NCBI RefSeq assembly: GCF_000972865.1 | Contig: NZ_CP011144.1 | Location: 3,283,118 to 3,347,117, forward strand | DNA from: Pseudoxanthomonas suwonensis | GTDB lineage: Bacteria > Pseudomonadota > Gammaproteobacteria > Xanthomonadales > Xanthomonadaceae | Length of the DNA stretch: 64,000 nucleotides | Reading direction: 5' to 3' | Translations under genes and position numbers: made by a program | The notes under the pieces: model-generated | What the model was told of the DNA's origin: nothing | Databases searched by the model: none | What the model saw: the letters and a program-made list of their open reading frames with translations, nothing else | Shown: positions 30,260 through 40,311 of the stretch, one piece after another | How positions within the stretch are numbered: position 1 is the stretch's first letter | Layout: each line of letters opens with the position of its first letter

Positions 30260-30319
30260 ACCAGATGGCGCGGCCGGCCCCGCCGGCGCGCCGCCCAGAC
30301 CACCCCCGGAGACTGAAAC

Positions 30320-30841
30320 ATCAGCACCCCCGAAAAGCAAAACCGAAAGAACCAGGAGATCCGGGTCCCGCGCGTGCGCGTGATCGGGTCCGATGGCGAG
30401 ATGATCGGCGTCCTGTCGCGCGACGAAGCGCTGCGCATGGCAGAGGACGAAGGTCTCGATCTGGTCGAAATCCAGCCCAATGCCGATCCGCCGGTCTGCA
30501 AGATCATGGACTTCGGCAAGTTCCGCTTCGAGCAGCAGAAGAAGGCGAACGAGGCCAAGAAGAAGACCAAGCAGGTCGAGATCAAGGAGCTGAAGTTCCG
30601 CCCGGTGACCGACGAGGGCGACTACCAGATCAAGCTGCGCAACATGCGCCGCTTCCTGGAGGAGGGCGACAAGGTCAAGGTCAACATCCGCTTCCGTGGC
30701 CGCGAGATGAGCCACCAGGAGCTGGGCCGGCAGATGGCCGCGCGGATCGAGGCCGACTTGGGCGAGGACATCGTCATCGAGTCGCGCCCGCGCCTGGAAG
30801 GCCGGCAGATGGTGATGATGATCGCCCCCAAGAAGAAATGA
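30320..30841 (+). CDS. infC: Translation initiation factor IF-3, ATC start
   Basis: Reading from ATC at 30320 gives 173 residues starting (M)[19 protein letters not shown], the normal IF-3 N-terminus. The first ATG-type alternative at 30374 would delete it. CGGAGA lies 7 nt upstream of the ATC. Non-standard AUU/AUC starts are how infC controls itself, since IF-3 rejects them. The N-domain ([12 protein letters not shown]) and C-domain ([11 protein letters not shown], ending IAPKKK) are both intact. IF-3 splits ribosomes and proofreads initiation. Confidence 0.95.
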   Translation: MSTPEKQNRKNQEIRVPRVRVIGSDGEMIGVLSRDEALRMAEDEGLDLVEIQPNADPPVCKIMDFGKFRFEQQKKANEAKKKTKQVEIKELKFRPVTDEGDYQIKLRNMRRFLEEGDKVKVNIRFRGREMSHQELGRQMAARIEADLGEDIVIESRPRLEGRQMVMMIAPKKK

Positions 30842-30917
30842 CTTCCGCGCTCAGGCGCGGAAGGCCACCCGTTCCCCTCTCCTTCGCTCGCGGGGGAGAG
30901 GGCTAAAGGGAGAGGGG

Positions 30918-30947
30918 GAAGGGCGCCGCAGGCGCCCTTCGCTTTTT
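30918..30947 (+). terminator. Intrinsic terminator after infC
   Basis: A 10-bp stem (30918-30927 with 30931-30940, loop GCA) is followed by GCTTTTT. It lies inside the 378-bp infC-rpmI gap, after an [15 protein letters not shown] inverted stretch (30873-30917). It separates infC from the ribosomal protein genes, at least partly. Confidence 0.9.
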
Positions 30948-31013
30948 AACTGGAGTGAAGGGGAGGCGCGCGCCACCGGCGCCCGTCCGCTTTCCGCTCC
31001 GGAACCCGCTGAT

Positions 31014-31042
31014 TTGCAAGGCAAACCGCCACCGGGCATAAT
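31014..31042 (+). promoter_or_regulatory. Promoter of rpmI-rplT
   Basis: TTGCAA (31014-31019) and CATAAT (31037-31042) are separated by exactly 17 bp, a strong match to sigma70. Initiation near 31049 would give a leader of about 170 nt before rpmI. In E. coli the comparable leader is bound by L20; no specific fold was proven here. Confidence 0.7.
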
Positions 31043-31219
31043 GCGCGGCTCCGGTTCGCCGGGGTGGCTGGCAACAGCCGCAGGACCCGCCTGGATTCCT
31101 TCATGGAATCAAAGGCTTACCGACCGGTGTGGGCAAGGATGGAAAGCGTGGTTCAGGGCTTTGCGAAGCCTGGAAGGCCACCGCCCGCGCCAGTGACAGA
31201 TCCCATCAAGGACATTGCA

Positions 31220-31417
31220 ATGCCCAAGATCAAGACCAACCGGGCGGCGGCCAAGCGATTCCGCAAGACCGCCTCCGGCAAGTTCAAGGCCGGCCACGCC
31301 AACCGTAGCCACATCCTCACCAAGAAAGCGACCAAGCGGAAGCGCAACCTGCGGCAGACGAACCACGTCCGTGCCGAGGATGCGGGCCGTCTGACCCGCA
31401 TGCTGCCGTATCTCTGA
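31220..31417 (+). CDS. rpmI: Ribosomal protein bL35
   Basis: The 65-residue basic protein [20 protein letters not shown]... is a full-length bL35 of the large ribosomal subunit. The start at 31220 is fixed by the conserved MPKIKTN; the longer frame upstream has no family sequence. It lies 13 bp before rplT. Confidence 0.97.
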   Translation: MPKIKTNRAAAKRFRKTASGKFKAGHANRSHILTKKATKRKRNLRQTNHVRAEDAGRLTRMLPYL

Positions 31418-31430
31418 GGAGGACTAGGTC

Positions 31431-32910
<1,480 letters not shown>

Positions 32911-32973
32911 GGCCGCCGCTCCTCCTTCGTCATTCACGGCGGGCCCGGTCCCGCCCCACGGACCACGATCAAG

Positions 32974-35418
32974 ATGAAATTCTCCGAGAACTGGCTGCGC
33001 AGCCACGTGCCCACCTCGGCCAACCGTGACGGGCTGGCCGCCACGCTGACCGCGATCGGCCTGGAGGTCGAGGAAGTGACTGCGTTGGGCGACGGTCTCA
33101 CCGGGGTCGTCGTCGCGCGCATCGTCGAGGCGGCCAGGCATCCGGAGGCCGACCGCCTGCAGGTCTGCCAGGTCGACGTCGGCGGCGACGCGCCCGCTCC
33201 TGACAGATACCTGCAGATCGTCTGCGGCGCGCCCAACGCGCGCCCGGGCCTGGTCGCGCCGCTGGCCATGGTCGGCTCGAGCGTCGGCGGCATCGCGATC
33301 AAGGCGGCCAAGCTGCGCGGCGTGGAGTCGAACGGCATGCTCTGCTCGGCCAGGGAACTGGGCCTGGATGCCGACGCCTCCGGCCTGCTCGAGCTGCCGG
33401 CCGACGCGCCGGTCGGCGCGCAGCTGGCCGACTACCTCGGCCTGCCCGACGCCAGCATCGAGATCAAGCTGACCCCCAACCGCGCCGACTGCTTCAGCGT
33501 GCGCGGCATCGCCTACGACGTGGCCGCCGCGCTGGCCAGCGAGGTCGTGCCGCTGGACGTGGCGCCGGTGCCGGCGCAGGGCGCGGCGGCGATGGAGGTG
33601 GCGCTGGAGGCGGGCGAACGCGTGCCGCGCTTCGCCGGTCGGGTGATCGAGGGCGTGGACGCGACCGCGCCCACGCCGGTGTGGATGGCCGAGCGGCTGC
33701 GCCGCGCCGGCGTGCGCCCGATCAGCTTCCTGGTCGACGTGACCCAGTACGTGATGCTGGAACTCGGCCAGCCGATGCACGCCTTCGACCGCGACAAGCT
33801 GGAAGCCCCGGTCGTGGTGCGTCCTGCACGCGCGGACGAGCGGCTGAAGCTGCTCGACGGCCGCGAGGCGGTGCTGGACGGCGAATTCCTGGTGGTCTCC
33901 GACAGCCGCGGGGGCCGCGCCGCGCGCGCGGTCGCGCTGGGCGGGATCATGGGTGGCGAGGACACCAAGGTCGGCGACGCCACCCGCAACGTGTTCCTCG
34001 AAGCCGCGCACTGGATCCCGTCGGCGATCATCGGCCGCAGCCGCCGGCTCGGCCTGCATACCGATGCCGGTCACCGCTTCGAGCGCGGTGTGGACCCTGA
34101 GCTGCCGCGCATGGCGGTCGAGTACGCCACCCGCCTGATCCTGGACGTCGCCGGCGGCGTCCCCGGCCCGCTCACCGAGGCCGCGCTGGCCGAACACTTG
34201 CCGCGGCCGACCGCGATCGGCCTGCGCCGCGCGCGCGTGGCCCGCGTGCTCGGCATCGAGATCGCCGACGCCGAGATCGAGCGGATCCTGCGCGCGCTGG
34301 GCATGCAGGTCGCCGCCGCCGCCGACGGCTGGCAGGTGACCCCGCCCAGTCGCCGCTTCGACATCGCGATCGAGGAAGACCTGATCGAGGAGCTGGCGCG
34401 CATCCACGGCTACGACCGCGTGCCGACCACCGTCCCCGGCGGCCCGGCGCGGATCGCCGCGCCCAGCGAGATCCGTCTGGCCGAGACCGACATCCGCCGC
34501 CAGCTGGTCGCGCGCGACTACCTGGAAGCGATCGGCTTCGCCTTCGTCGAGACCGCGCTGCTGGACAAGTGGCACAGCGCCGCCGGCACCGTGCCGCTGG
34601 CCAATCCGCTCAGCGCCGAACTGGCGGTGATGCGGCCGCGGCTGCTGCCCGGGCTGGTCGATGCGCTGGCGCGCAACGCCGCCCGCCAGGCCGGCCGGGT
34701 GCGCCTGTTCGAACTGGGCCGCACCTTCGCCGAAGCCGATCCGGCGCAGCGCGCGCCGGGCGGTCCCGACCCGGCACCGGTCGAGACCCGCCGGATCGCG
34801 GCGGTCGCCTGCGGCGATGCCCATGCCGAGCAGTGGGGCGAGGCCACGCGCAGGGTCGACTTCCACGACATCAAGGGCGACCTGGAGTCGCTGGCCGCCG
34901 CCGCGGGCGCGATCCTGGAGTTCCGCGCCTCGGCCGAGCCGTTCGGCCATCCGGGCCGCAGCGCCGACGTGCACCGCATCGACCTGGAAGGCGGGCCGGT
35001 CCGGATCGGCTGGATCGGCCAGCTGCACCCGCGCCTGCAGAAGGCGCTGGACCTGGACGTGGACGTGGTCGCCTTCGAACTGGACCTGGCGCCGCTGGAA
35101 CGGCGCGCCCTGCCGCGCGCCGAGGCGCTGTCGCGCTTCCCGGCCGTGCGCCGCGACCTGGCCTTCGTGGTCGGCATGGATGTCGCCTGGGCGGCCCTGG
35201 CCGCCAGCGCCCGCGCCGCCGCCGGCCCGGTCCTGCGCGACCTGCTGCTGTTCGACCGCTACCAGGGCCCGGGTGTTGAATCCGGATGCAAGAGTCTGGC
35301 TATGGGCTTGATTTTGCAGGACAACGCGCGCACTCTGACCGACCAGGACGCGGATGCGGTGGTGGAACGGGTGGTGGCCGAACTGGGTCGCCACCACGGC
35401 GCCCGGATCCGCGGCTGA
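32974..35418 (+). CDS. pheT: Phenylalanyl-tRNA synthetase beta subunit
   Basis: The 814-residue subunit begins [12 protein letters not shown]. In order it has an OB-fold tRNA-binding domain (residues about 40-160), the B3/B4 editing domain, B5, a catalytic-like core and a C-terminal FDX-ACB anticodon domain ([15 protein letters not shown]). It is full length. It is co-transcribed with pheS (63-bp gap) and followed by ihfA 17 bp later. Confidence 0.97.
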   Translation: MKFSENWLRSHVPTSANRDGLAATLTAIGLEVEEVTALGDGLTGVVVARIVEAARHPEADRLQVCQVDVGGDAPAPDRYLQIVCGAPNARPGLVAPLAMVGSSVGGIAIKAAKLRGVESNGMLCSARELGLDADASGLLELPADAPVGAQLADYLGLPDASIEIKLTPNRADCFSVRGIAYDVAAALASEVVPLDVAPVPAQGAAAMEVALEAGERVPRFAGRVIEGVDATAPTPVWMAERLRRAGVRPISFLVDVTQYVMLELGQPMHAFDRDKLEAPVVVRPARADERLKLLDGREAVLDGEFLVVSDSRGGRAARAVALGGIMGGEDTKVGDATRNVFLEAAHWIPSAIIGRSRRLGLHTDAGHRFERGVDPELPRMAVEYATRLILDVAGGVPGPLTEAALAEHLPRPTAIGLRRARVARVLGIEIADAEIERILRALGMQVAAAADGWQVTPPSRRFDIAIEEDLIEELARIHGYDRVPTTVPGGPARIAAPSEIRLAETDIRRQLVARDYLEAIGFAFVETALLDKWHSAAGTVPLANPLSAELAVMRPRLLPGLVDALARNAARQAGRVRLFELGRTFAEADPAQRAPGGPDPAPVETRRIAAVACGDAHAEQWGEATRRVDFHDIKGDLESLAAAAGAILEFRASAEPFGHPGRSADVHRIDLEGGPVRIGWIGQLHPRLQKALDLDVDVVAFELDLAPLERRALPRAEALSRFPAVRRDLAFVVGMDVAWAALAASARAAAGPVLRDLLLFDRYQGPGVESGCKSLAMGLILQDNARTLTDQDADAVVERVVAELGRHHGARIRG

Positions 35419-35435
35419 CACAGGGGAAGTACCGG

Positions 35436-35741
35436 ATGGCATTGACCAAGGCGGAGATGGCCGAACGTCTGTTCGACGAAGTCGGCCTGAACAAGCGCGA
35501 GGCGAAGGAATTCGTCGACGCGTTCTTCGACGTGCTGCGCGAGGCGCTGCAGGGCGGGCGGCAGGTGAAGCTGTCGGGTTTCGGCAATTTCGACCTGCGC
35601 CGCAAGAACCAGCGCCCCGGGCGCAACCCGAAGACCGGCGAGGAGATCCCGATCTCGGCGCGCACCGTGGTCACCTTCCGCCCCGGGCAGAAGCTGAAGG
35701 AGCGGGTGGAGGCGTATTCGGGAGCCGAACCGCATGCTTGA
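35436..35741 (+). CDS. ihfA: Integration host factor alpha subunit
   Basis: The 101-residue protein starts [20 protein letters not shown] and carries the DNA-bending arm [23 protein letters not shown]. It pairs with IhfB to bend DNA at specific sites. CAGGGGAAG lies upstream of the start. Its 3' end overlaps the MerR gene by 8 bp, so the two are coupled, as in many gammaproteobacteria. Confidence 0.97.
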   Translation: MALTKAEMAERLFDEVGLNKREAKEFVDAFFDVLREALQGGRQVKLSGFGNFDLRRKNQRPGRNPKTGEEIPISARTVVTFRPGQKLKERVEAYSGAEPHA

Positions 35742-36090
35742 TCCCGGCAGCAACCGCGAGCTCCCGCCGATCCCGGCCAAGCGCTACTTCACCATCGGCG
35801 AGGTCAGCGAGCTGTGCGACGTGAAGCCGCACGTGCTGCGCTACTGGGAGACCGAGTTCCCCAGCCTGAGCCCGGTCAAGCGCCGTGGCAACCGCCGCTA
35901 CTACCAGCGCCACGACGTGCTGATGGTCCGCCAGATCCGCGGCCTGCTGTACGAGCAGGGCTATACCATCGGCGGCGCGCGGCTGCGCCTGGAAGGCGAG
36001 GGCGCCAAGCAGGAGTCGGCGCTGAGCAGCCAGATCGTGCGCCAGGTGCGCATGGAACTGGAGGAAGTGCTGCAGCTGCTGCGGCGCTGA
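35734..36090 (+). CDS. MerR-family regulator next to ihfA
   Basis: The 118-residue protein has a MerR winged helix (residues about 18-85: [25 protein letters not shown]) and a short helical C-terminus without metal-binding cysteines. Its place directly after ihfA is conserved across proteobacteria, but its targets are not known. A GC hairpin (36101-36119) after the stop may terminate the operon. Confidence 0.93.
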   Translation: MLDPGSNRELPPIPAKRYFTIGEVSELCDVKPHVLRYWETEFPSLSPVKRRGNRRYYQRHDVLMVRQIRGLLYEQGYTIGGARLRLEGEGAKQESALSSQIVRQVRMELEEVLQLLRR

Positions 36091-36163
36091 GGACACGCCG
36101 GCCTCGCCGCGGGCGAGGCCAAACCGGTATAATCGCCGGCCCGCCTCTGGCGGAAAGCTACCT

Positions 36164-36240
36164 CGGGGTATAGCGCAGCCTGGTAGCGCACCAGTCTGGG
36201 GGACTGGTGGTCGTCGGTTCGAATCCGGCTACCCCGACCA
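36164..36240 (+). tRNA. tRNA-Pro (anticodon GGG)
   Basis: The 77-nt gene folds as a cloverleaf: acceptor CGGGGTA/TACCCCG, anticodon stem CCAGT/ACTGG with loop CTGGGGG (anticodon GGG), T-arm GGTTCGAATCC, and an encoded CCA. A TATAAT box lies at 36128-36133. Its 3' end borders integrase debris and is a likely attachment site. Confidence 0.97.
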
Positions 36241-36256
36241 AATTCCCTTTTACGGC

Positions 36257-36287
36257 AAAGGCTTACGCCATACGGTGTGAGCCTTTT
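36257..36287 (+). terminator. Terminator of tRNA-Pro
   Basis: Stem AAAGGCTTA (36257-36265) pairs with TGAGCCTTT (36278-36286, one G-T pair), followed by T residues. It lies 17 bp after the tRNA. Confidence 0.8.
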
Positions 36288-36295
36288 TCGTATAT

Positions 36296-36325
36296 CACCC
36301 TATCAGCACCCTATTCTCACCCTAT
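36296..36325. repeat. Three CACCCTAT direct repeats, 11-bp spaced
   Basis: CACCCTAT occurs at 36296-36303, 36307-36314 and 36318-36325, one helical turn apart. It lies between tRNA-Pro and the end of the integrase remnant. This is the place and spacing of arm-type integrase or excisionase sites. The third copy overlaps the integrase stop codon. Confidence 0.75.
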
Positions 36326-36704
36326 GCAGGCAGAGAAAGGCCTGGGGTGACCTCCTGCCACGGGATGTCGTGGCCCTCCAGATAGTTCTCGGTCATCGCC
36401 TCACTGGCGTGGCCCATCAGTTCCTGCACCTGCTTCAGGGTCCAGCCCTTCTCCTGCATCAGCATCGCACCGCCAAGGCTGCGGACCTCATGGAAGGTTG
36501 GCGGCTTGTCGCCCTCCATCTTCGCGGCCTCGCGCGCGACCTTGAACTCGCAGGTGAGCTTGTCGGGCATCACCTGCGTGTGGTGCGTGCGGCCCTCCTG
36601 GCCGCGTCGATCGTGGCGTCGAGCAGGCCTCCTACTAAGGACGTGCCTGGGATCGGACATCCATTTCGGTCCACCTCGAACGCCACAATCGTGCCGTCGT
36701 TCAT
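36322..36704 (-). pseudogene. Truncated, frameshifted tyrosine integrase
   Basis: The final 75 codons read PTFHEVRSLGGAMLMQEKG, then QELMGHASEAMTENYLEG. They hold the C-terminal catalytic H-x2-R, G-H and Tyr of tyrosine recombinases. Upstream, the matching sequence continues in another frame (PGTSLVGGLLDATIDAA) with a shift near 36590-36602. Only about 110 of some 400 residues remain, so it cannot be active. The 5' piece starting MNDGTIVAFEVDRNG overlaps the preceding small ORF by ATGA and may be an unrelated small phage gene fused by deletion. Confidence 0.8.
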
Positions 36705-36817
36705 GGCGGTGAGCCACCGGTAGCGCTCCGCAGCCTGTCGATCTTGGCCTGCATCTCTGTCCGCGCACGTTCTGCGCCGGCCATGTAGGCGGCCGTCAGG
36801 GCGTCCGGGTCGGCCAT
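36701..36817 (-). CDS. Small phage-type ORF, unknown
   Basis: The 38-residue product is MADPDALTAAYMAGAERART... and ends LRSATGGSPP. It is helical and charged and overlaps the next start by ATGA, typical of compact phage operons. The frame stays open upstream (FLPHTTPLLPDDFLVALAHLAT) but has no start there, so it may be the 3' end of a larger lost gene. Confidence 0.4.
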   Translation of the reverse strand: MADPDALTAAYMAGAERARTEMQAKIDRLRSATGGSPP

Positions 36818-36934
36818 CGTGGCGAGGTGGGCTAGGGCGACCAAGAAGTCATCCGGAAGAAGCGGGGTGGTATGGGGTAGGAAAAATCTGATAGCTAAGG
36901 CTGCAGAATAGGTCCGGGGATTGGGGGGGTGACC

Positions 36935-37471
36935 ATGGCGCGTACGAGCAAGGCACAAGGCTTTTCGGCCAGTGTGGTTGTGGTAATGCTGTTCATCGCC
37001 TGGGTACTTGGGCGCTGCTCGGGAGGGTCGAGCAACGATGCTCCCCAGCCGCCGCGGGCATATTCGCAGCCGCAAGTGGTGAGCCAACCAGCCTCTCTGG
37101 CTCCGGTGGAGGCTCCCAAGCCGGCGATGCCGATCGAGAGGCGTTATGTCGATGCAGCCTCGCTGAACGTTCGCGAGTCCCCAGATGGCAACGTCGTAGG
37201 GAAGCTTGCCCGCGGCCAGGAGGTGCAGGTCCAGGAGTCTCGTGCCGGCTGGCTGAGAGTGGTCGGTGGCGATACGTCGGGCTGGATCGCCTCTCGGTAC
37301 ACCTGCGGGACGGCAGGTTGCTGGCGGCCTGTTCCTGCGCCAACTCCTGTGGCGCGGGTCAGCCGACAATCGTACGGATCAGGCTGCCCCTGCTCAGGAT
37401 CGACGAACTGTATTGGTCCCAGGGGGGGCAGGTACTGCATCACCTCCGGTGGCAACAAGCGGTACCGGTAG
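36935..37471 (+). CDS. Membrane-anchored SH3-domain protein with Cys/Gly-rich C-terminus
   Basis: The product has 178 residues from ATG 36935; a GTG two codons earlier is possible. An N-terminal transmembrane segment (residues about 10-28) precedes a Pro/Gln-rich linker. A bacterial SH3 domain follows (residues about 70-125: YVDAASLNVRESPDGNVVGKL ... GWIASRYT). The tail SGCPCSGSTNCIGPRGGRYC ends NKRYR and has four cysteines. SH3b domains often bind peptidoglycan. GC content is lower than in the flanking genes, and the gene lies on the probable integrated element. Function is unknown. Confidence 0.8.
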   Translation: MARTSKAQGFSASVVVVMLFIAWVLGRCSGGSSNDAPQPPRAYSQPQVVSQPASLAPVEAPKPAMPIERRYVDAASLNVRESPDGNVVGKLARGQEVQVQESRAGWLRVVGGDTSGWIASRYTCGTAGCWRPVPAPTPVARVSRQSYGSGCPCSGSTNCIGPRGGRYCITSGGNKRYR

Positions 37472-37545
37472 ACCTAAGGACGACAACGCTCGGTTAAGCT
37501 CGCGAAGCCTGCTGGGCTTCCAAGTAAACGAACAAGGGAACGCAT

Positions 37546-38343
37546 ATGCCGGTATGCAAGATTTGCCGGGCCGAGCACAAGCGGCTTGTCCGCTCCCACA
37601 TTTATCCGGATGCCATGTTCAAGGAGCTCGGGGGTACTGGACGGGAGCTAGTGTCCATGACTGCCGACCATGGAGGAAGGGCGACTCCGGCTCCCATCGG
37701 CTTGTTTGATAAGCACATCGCATGTGCCGCGTGCGAGAGCCTCTTTGCCCATACGGATCAGGTTGCCATCGAGTTCCGCCGTGGCGTTCTGACCGGGTCC
37801 ATCCCCCCAGTGCGTATAGAGCGATCTCCTGACCCGAAACTCGGGCTAATTGCTTCCTATGATGTGGATGCAAGCAAGCTTCACAGCTTTGCCATGTTCA
37901 CGCTGTATCGCGCGTTCCTTAGTGGCCGACCCGAGTGTAGGCAGGTGGCCGCTCCGTGGATCGAAGAGGAAGTGCGCCAACGCCTGATCGATGGCCATTC
38001 CACCATCGATACTGGGCGCGATGTCGTGATCATCTTTGTGACGCACCCATTGGCAGCCATGGCAGGTAGCCCAGTGCACATGAGCAGTCAACCAGACTTC
38101 TATCGTCTAATTCTTCCGCATATGAACATCCTGATAGCGGATGAAGGTATTAGTCTTCCGACGGGGTTTCAGCCCTTGCGCTTAGAGTCAGGCATGCCTG
38201 TGACCGTATGGAACCGTCCCCTGCCTTTACAGGGTGACGTCAAGTTCGCCGTGGAGGCGATCGGGAAGGCCGAACCTCAGGTTGATCGCATCTTGGCCGC
38301 CATGTCACGGCGTCGTGCCGACAGCGTTGTGAAAAGCGACTAG
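37546..38343 (+). CDS. Unknown element protein with HNH-like double CxxC motif
   Basis: The product has 265 residues. C-x2-C (CKICRAEH) is followed by RSHIYPDAMF, then a second C-x2-C (IACAACESLFAHTD) about 45 residues later. This layout is that of four-Cys zinc sites in HNH-like or SHIxP proteins often found on mobile elements. The rest is a roughly 200-residue mixed alpha/beta part with no motif I recognise. Base composition is clearly poorer in GC than the host genes. It is preceded by a ribosome site-like AAGGGAA. A nuclease role is possible but not shown. Confidence 0.75.
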   Translation: MPVCKICRAEHKRLVRSHIYPDAMFKELGGTGRELVSMTADHGGRATPAPIGLFDKHIACAACESLFAHTDQVAIEFRRGVLTGSIPPVRIERSPDPKLGLIASYDVDASKLHSFAMFTLYRAFLSGRPECRQVAAPWIEEEVRQRLIDGHSTIDTGRDVVIIFVTHPLAAMAGSPVHMSSQPDFYRLILPHMNILIADEGISLPTGFQPLRLESGMPVTVWNRPLPLQGDVKFAVEAIGKAEPQVDRILAAMSRRRADSVVKSD

Positions 38344-38411
38344 AGCGATGGCCGACTGAGCAGAGGGTGGGCGCCCCTTGATGCCCCGAATCCAAGCAGC
38401 AGTCTGAGTCA

Positions 38412-38432
38412 GGGGGCATTCTTGGGGGCATT
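38412..38432. repeat. GGGGGCATT direct repeat pair
   Basis: GGGGGCATT occurs at 38412-38420 and 38424-38432. Such short phased repeats are seen beside phage attachment sites. It may mark the right edge of the decayed element. The 38344-38977 gap otherwise holds the structured repeat (copy C) and nothing recognisable. Confidence 0.5.
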
Positions 38433-38649
38433 CCACCCGATGTGCCGGCAAGATTCGCGCAGTTCGGTCGTTTCCGGGTGCTTTTCGGTAGAGGCTACCC
38501 TCGAGTTGGAGAACATGCGGGTATCCCTCGCGGGCCGTTTTCTTTGTGTCTGTGCCGATCAGCTGGATCGCCCACACCGCATCGCACGGCGACGACAACG
38601 GCAACGGCGAGCAACAGCGTTGGACATGGTCGGCTTCGGTCCGAGCCGC

Positions 38650-38744
38650 GGCAGGCCGGGTATGTTGCGGTCGTCTCGGCGGCACATCCGTGTGCCGACT
38701 CGACGACGCGGCCATCCCTGGCCGCTGCCGCAACACACCCTGCC
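38650..38744. repeat. Structured repeat, copy C (3' arm shortened)
   Basis: The 5' arm (38650-38670) matches copy B except for one base. The 3' arm (38728-38744) has lost 4 bases, so the outer stem is weaker. Both inner hairpins are intact, the second with loop TCCC. It lies between the integrated element and the TraB/GumN-like gene. Confidence 0.82.
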
Positions 38745-38977
38745 ACGTCTTCGGGCAGGTCGGGGCCATAGCTTCGTTCGATGCGAGCGCATCGCCATGA
38801 CCCGGGGCCGCCCGAGGCCCGGTGTACCGTGCACGAGGCCGTGCCATGGGATGGCCGCAGGCTGCCCGCGTGGTGCGAACCGCGCCTGAACGACGCATGC
38901 TCCATTGTCTGCAGCCGATTCCATGCGACGCCGCGGCCTGCGTATGCTCGGCCGTCATTTCCCATTACGGAGCGGGC

Positions 38978-40048
38978 ATGTCGGCAAGGACGGTGACGTT
39001 GGCGTTGGGGCTGTTGTTCGCGGGTGGCGCGCAGGCGCAGGAAGGGATCGCGGATGCCGCGGCGCTGGTCGTGGACATGGACACGGTCGTGGTCAGCGGC
39101 GTGCAGCCGGGGCCAGGCATGTGGCGGGTCAGCAAGGGCGACCATGTGCTGTACATCCTCGGCACCCAGTCGCCGTTGCCGCGCGACATGCAGTGGGAGG
39201 CGCGCGAGGTGCGCGAGGTGCTGGCCGAAGCCGGCATCGTGCTCAACCCGCCTGGCGTTTCCATCAGAACTGATGCCGGCTTCTTCCGCGGACTCGCGCT
39301 GGCACCCTCGGCGCTGAAGGCGATGAAGAGTCCGGAGGGTGCAACCCTGGACGAGCTGCTGCCCGCAGACGTGTACGCGCGCTGGAGTGGACTGAAGCAG
39401 CGATACCTGGGCCGCGACCGCGGGGTGGAGAAGAAGCGTCCGCTGATCGCCGTCTACGGGTTGTACAGGGAGGCGCTCAAGCGCAACGGCCTGCGTGAGG
39501 GCGGCGTCGTCGGGCCGGTGATCGCCGAGGCGCTCAAGGCCCGTGGCATGAAAGCCACGCCCACGTTGCTGGAACTGAAGATCGACGATCCACGCAGTGC
39601 GATTGCCGATTTCCGCAAGGAAGAATTCAAGCCGCAGGACCTGGAGTGTTTCCGCGACACCCTGGACATCATCGAGCACGGCCTGCCGCAGGTCGCTGCA
39701 CGGGCCAATGCCTGGGCGGTGGGGGATCTGGATGCATTGCGGGCGATGCCCGCGGGCCGCCGCCAGGTCGAAGCCTGCCTGTCCGCCTGGACGGAAACCG
39801 ATACCGCGCGCAAGCGCGGACTCACCGACATCGACGCCCGCGTCATGGAAAGCTGGCTGGCGGCGGTGGACAAGGCGGTGGCCGAGCATCCGGTGTCCTT
39901 CGGCACTGTCTCGGTGGACGACCTGCTGCGTGCGGACGGCTACCTGGCGGCGCTGGCCGGGCGCGGATACCGGATCCAGGCGCCGGACGAGTTCGAGGAG
40001 GAGGGGGGCGCCGAGGCCGAGTTGGCGGCGGACGCGGCTTCCCCTTGA
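38978..40048 (+). CDS. TraB/GumN family protein
   Basis: The start at 38978 gives 356 residues with a signal peptide (MSARTVTLALGLLFAGGAQAQ). The mature part starts PGMWRVSKGDHVLYILGTQSPLP, the strand-turn motif of TraB/GumN (PF01963) proteins. In many members the turn ends G-T-x-H; here it is GTQS, so the usual His is absent. Later EEFKPQDLECFRDTLDIIEHGLPQV also fits. The function of these exported proteins is unknown; a metalloprotease-like fold has been suggested for relatives. Confidence 0.85.
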   Translation: MSARTVTLALGLLFAGGAQAQEGIADAAALVVDMDTVVVSGVQPGPGMWRVSKGDHVLYILGTQSPLPRDMQWEAREVREVLAEAGIVLNPPGVSIRTDAGFFRGLALAPSALKAMKSPEGATLDELLPADVYARWSGLKQRYLGRDRGVEKKRPLIAVYGLYREALKRNGLREGGVVGPVIAEALKARGMKATPTLLELKIDDPRSAIADFRKEEFKPQDLECFRDTLDIIEHGLPQVAARANAWAVGDLDALRAMPAGRRQVEACLSAWTETDTARKRGLTDIDARVMESWLAAVDKAVAEHPVSFGTVSVDDLLRADGYLAALAGRGYRIQAPDEFEEEGGAEAELAADAASP

Positions 40049-40168
40049 GCCGTCCGGCGCTCCGGCGCGTCGCATGAGCCGTGCTTCAATCTATGCGACA
40101 CGCCACGCACCAGCACGAGCGATGACTTCATTCCCCCGACACACCCGTCGCCCTGAATGGGTTCCCTG

Positions 40169-40270
40169 CCGTCGTCCCGGCGAATGCCGGGACCCAGCGT
40201 CTTTCGCCTTTAGCCTGGTATTGCCGCAAAGCTGAAAGTCACTGGGTCCCGGCATTCGCCGGGACGACGG
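40169..40270. repeat. MITE-like element with 28-bp perfect terminal inverted repeats
   Basis: Arms 40169-40196 and 40243-40270 are perfect inverted repeats of 28 bp around 46 bp of spacer. The spacer side of the right arm reads GAAAGTCACTGGG, as in its relatives at 22921 and 56231. It lies 41 bp from the dxs stop on the side where dxs transcription ends and could terminate it. Confidence 0.9.
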
Positions 40271-40311
40271 TAGCTTTTTTGGGAACCGGGTTGCGGATGA
40301 AGCGGCGCAGG

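Noticed and set aside
38344..38440. Second copy of the tRNA-Pro 3' end as the right attachment site
   Set aside because: Only CCCCGAATCC-like scraps are present; no convincing duplicate of the tRNA end was found.
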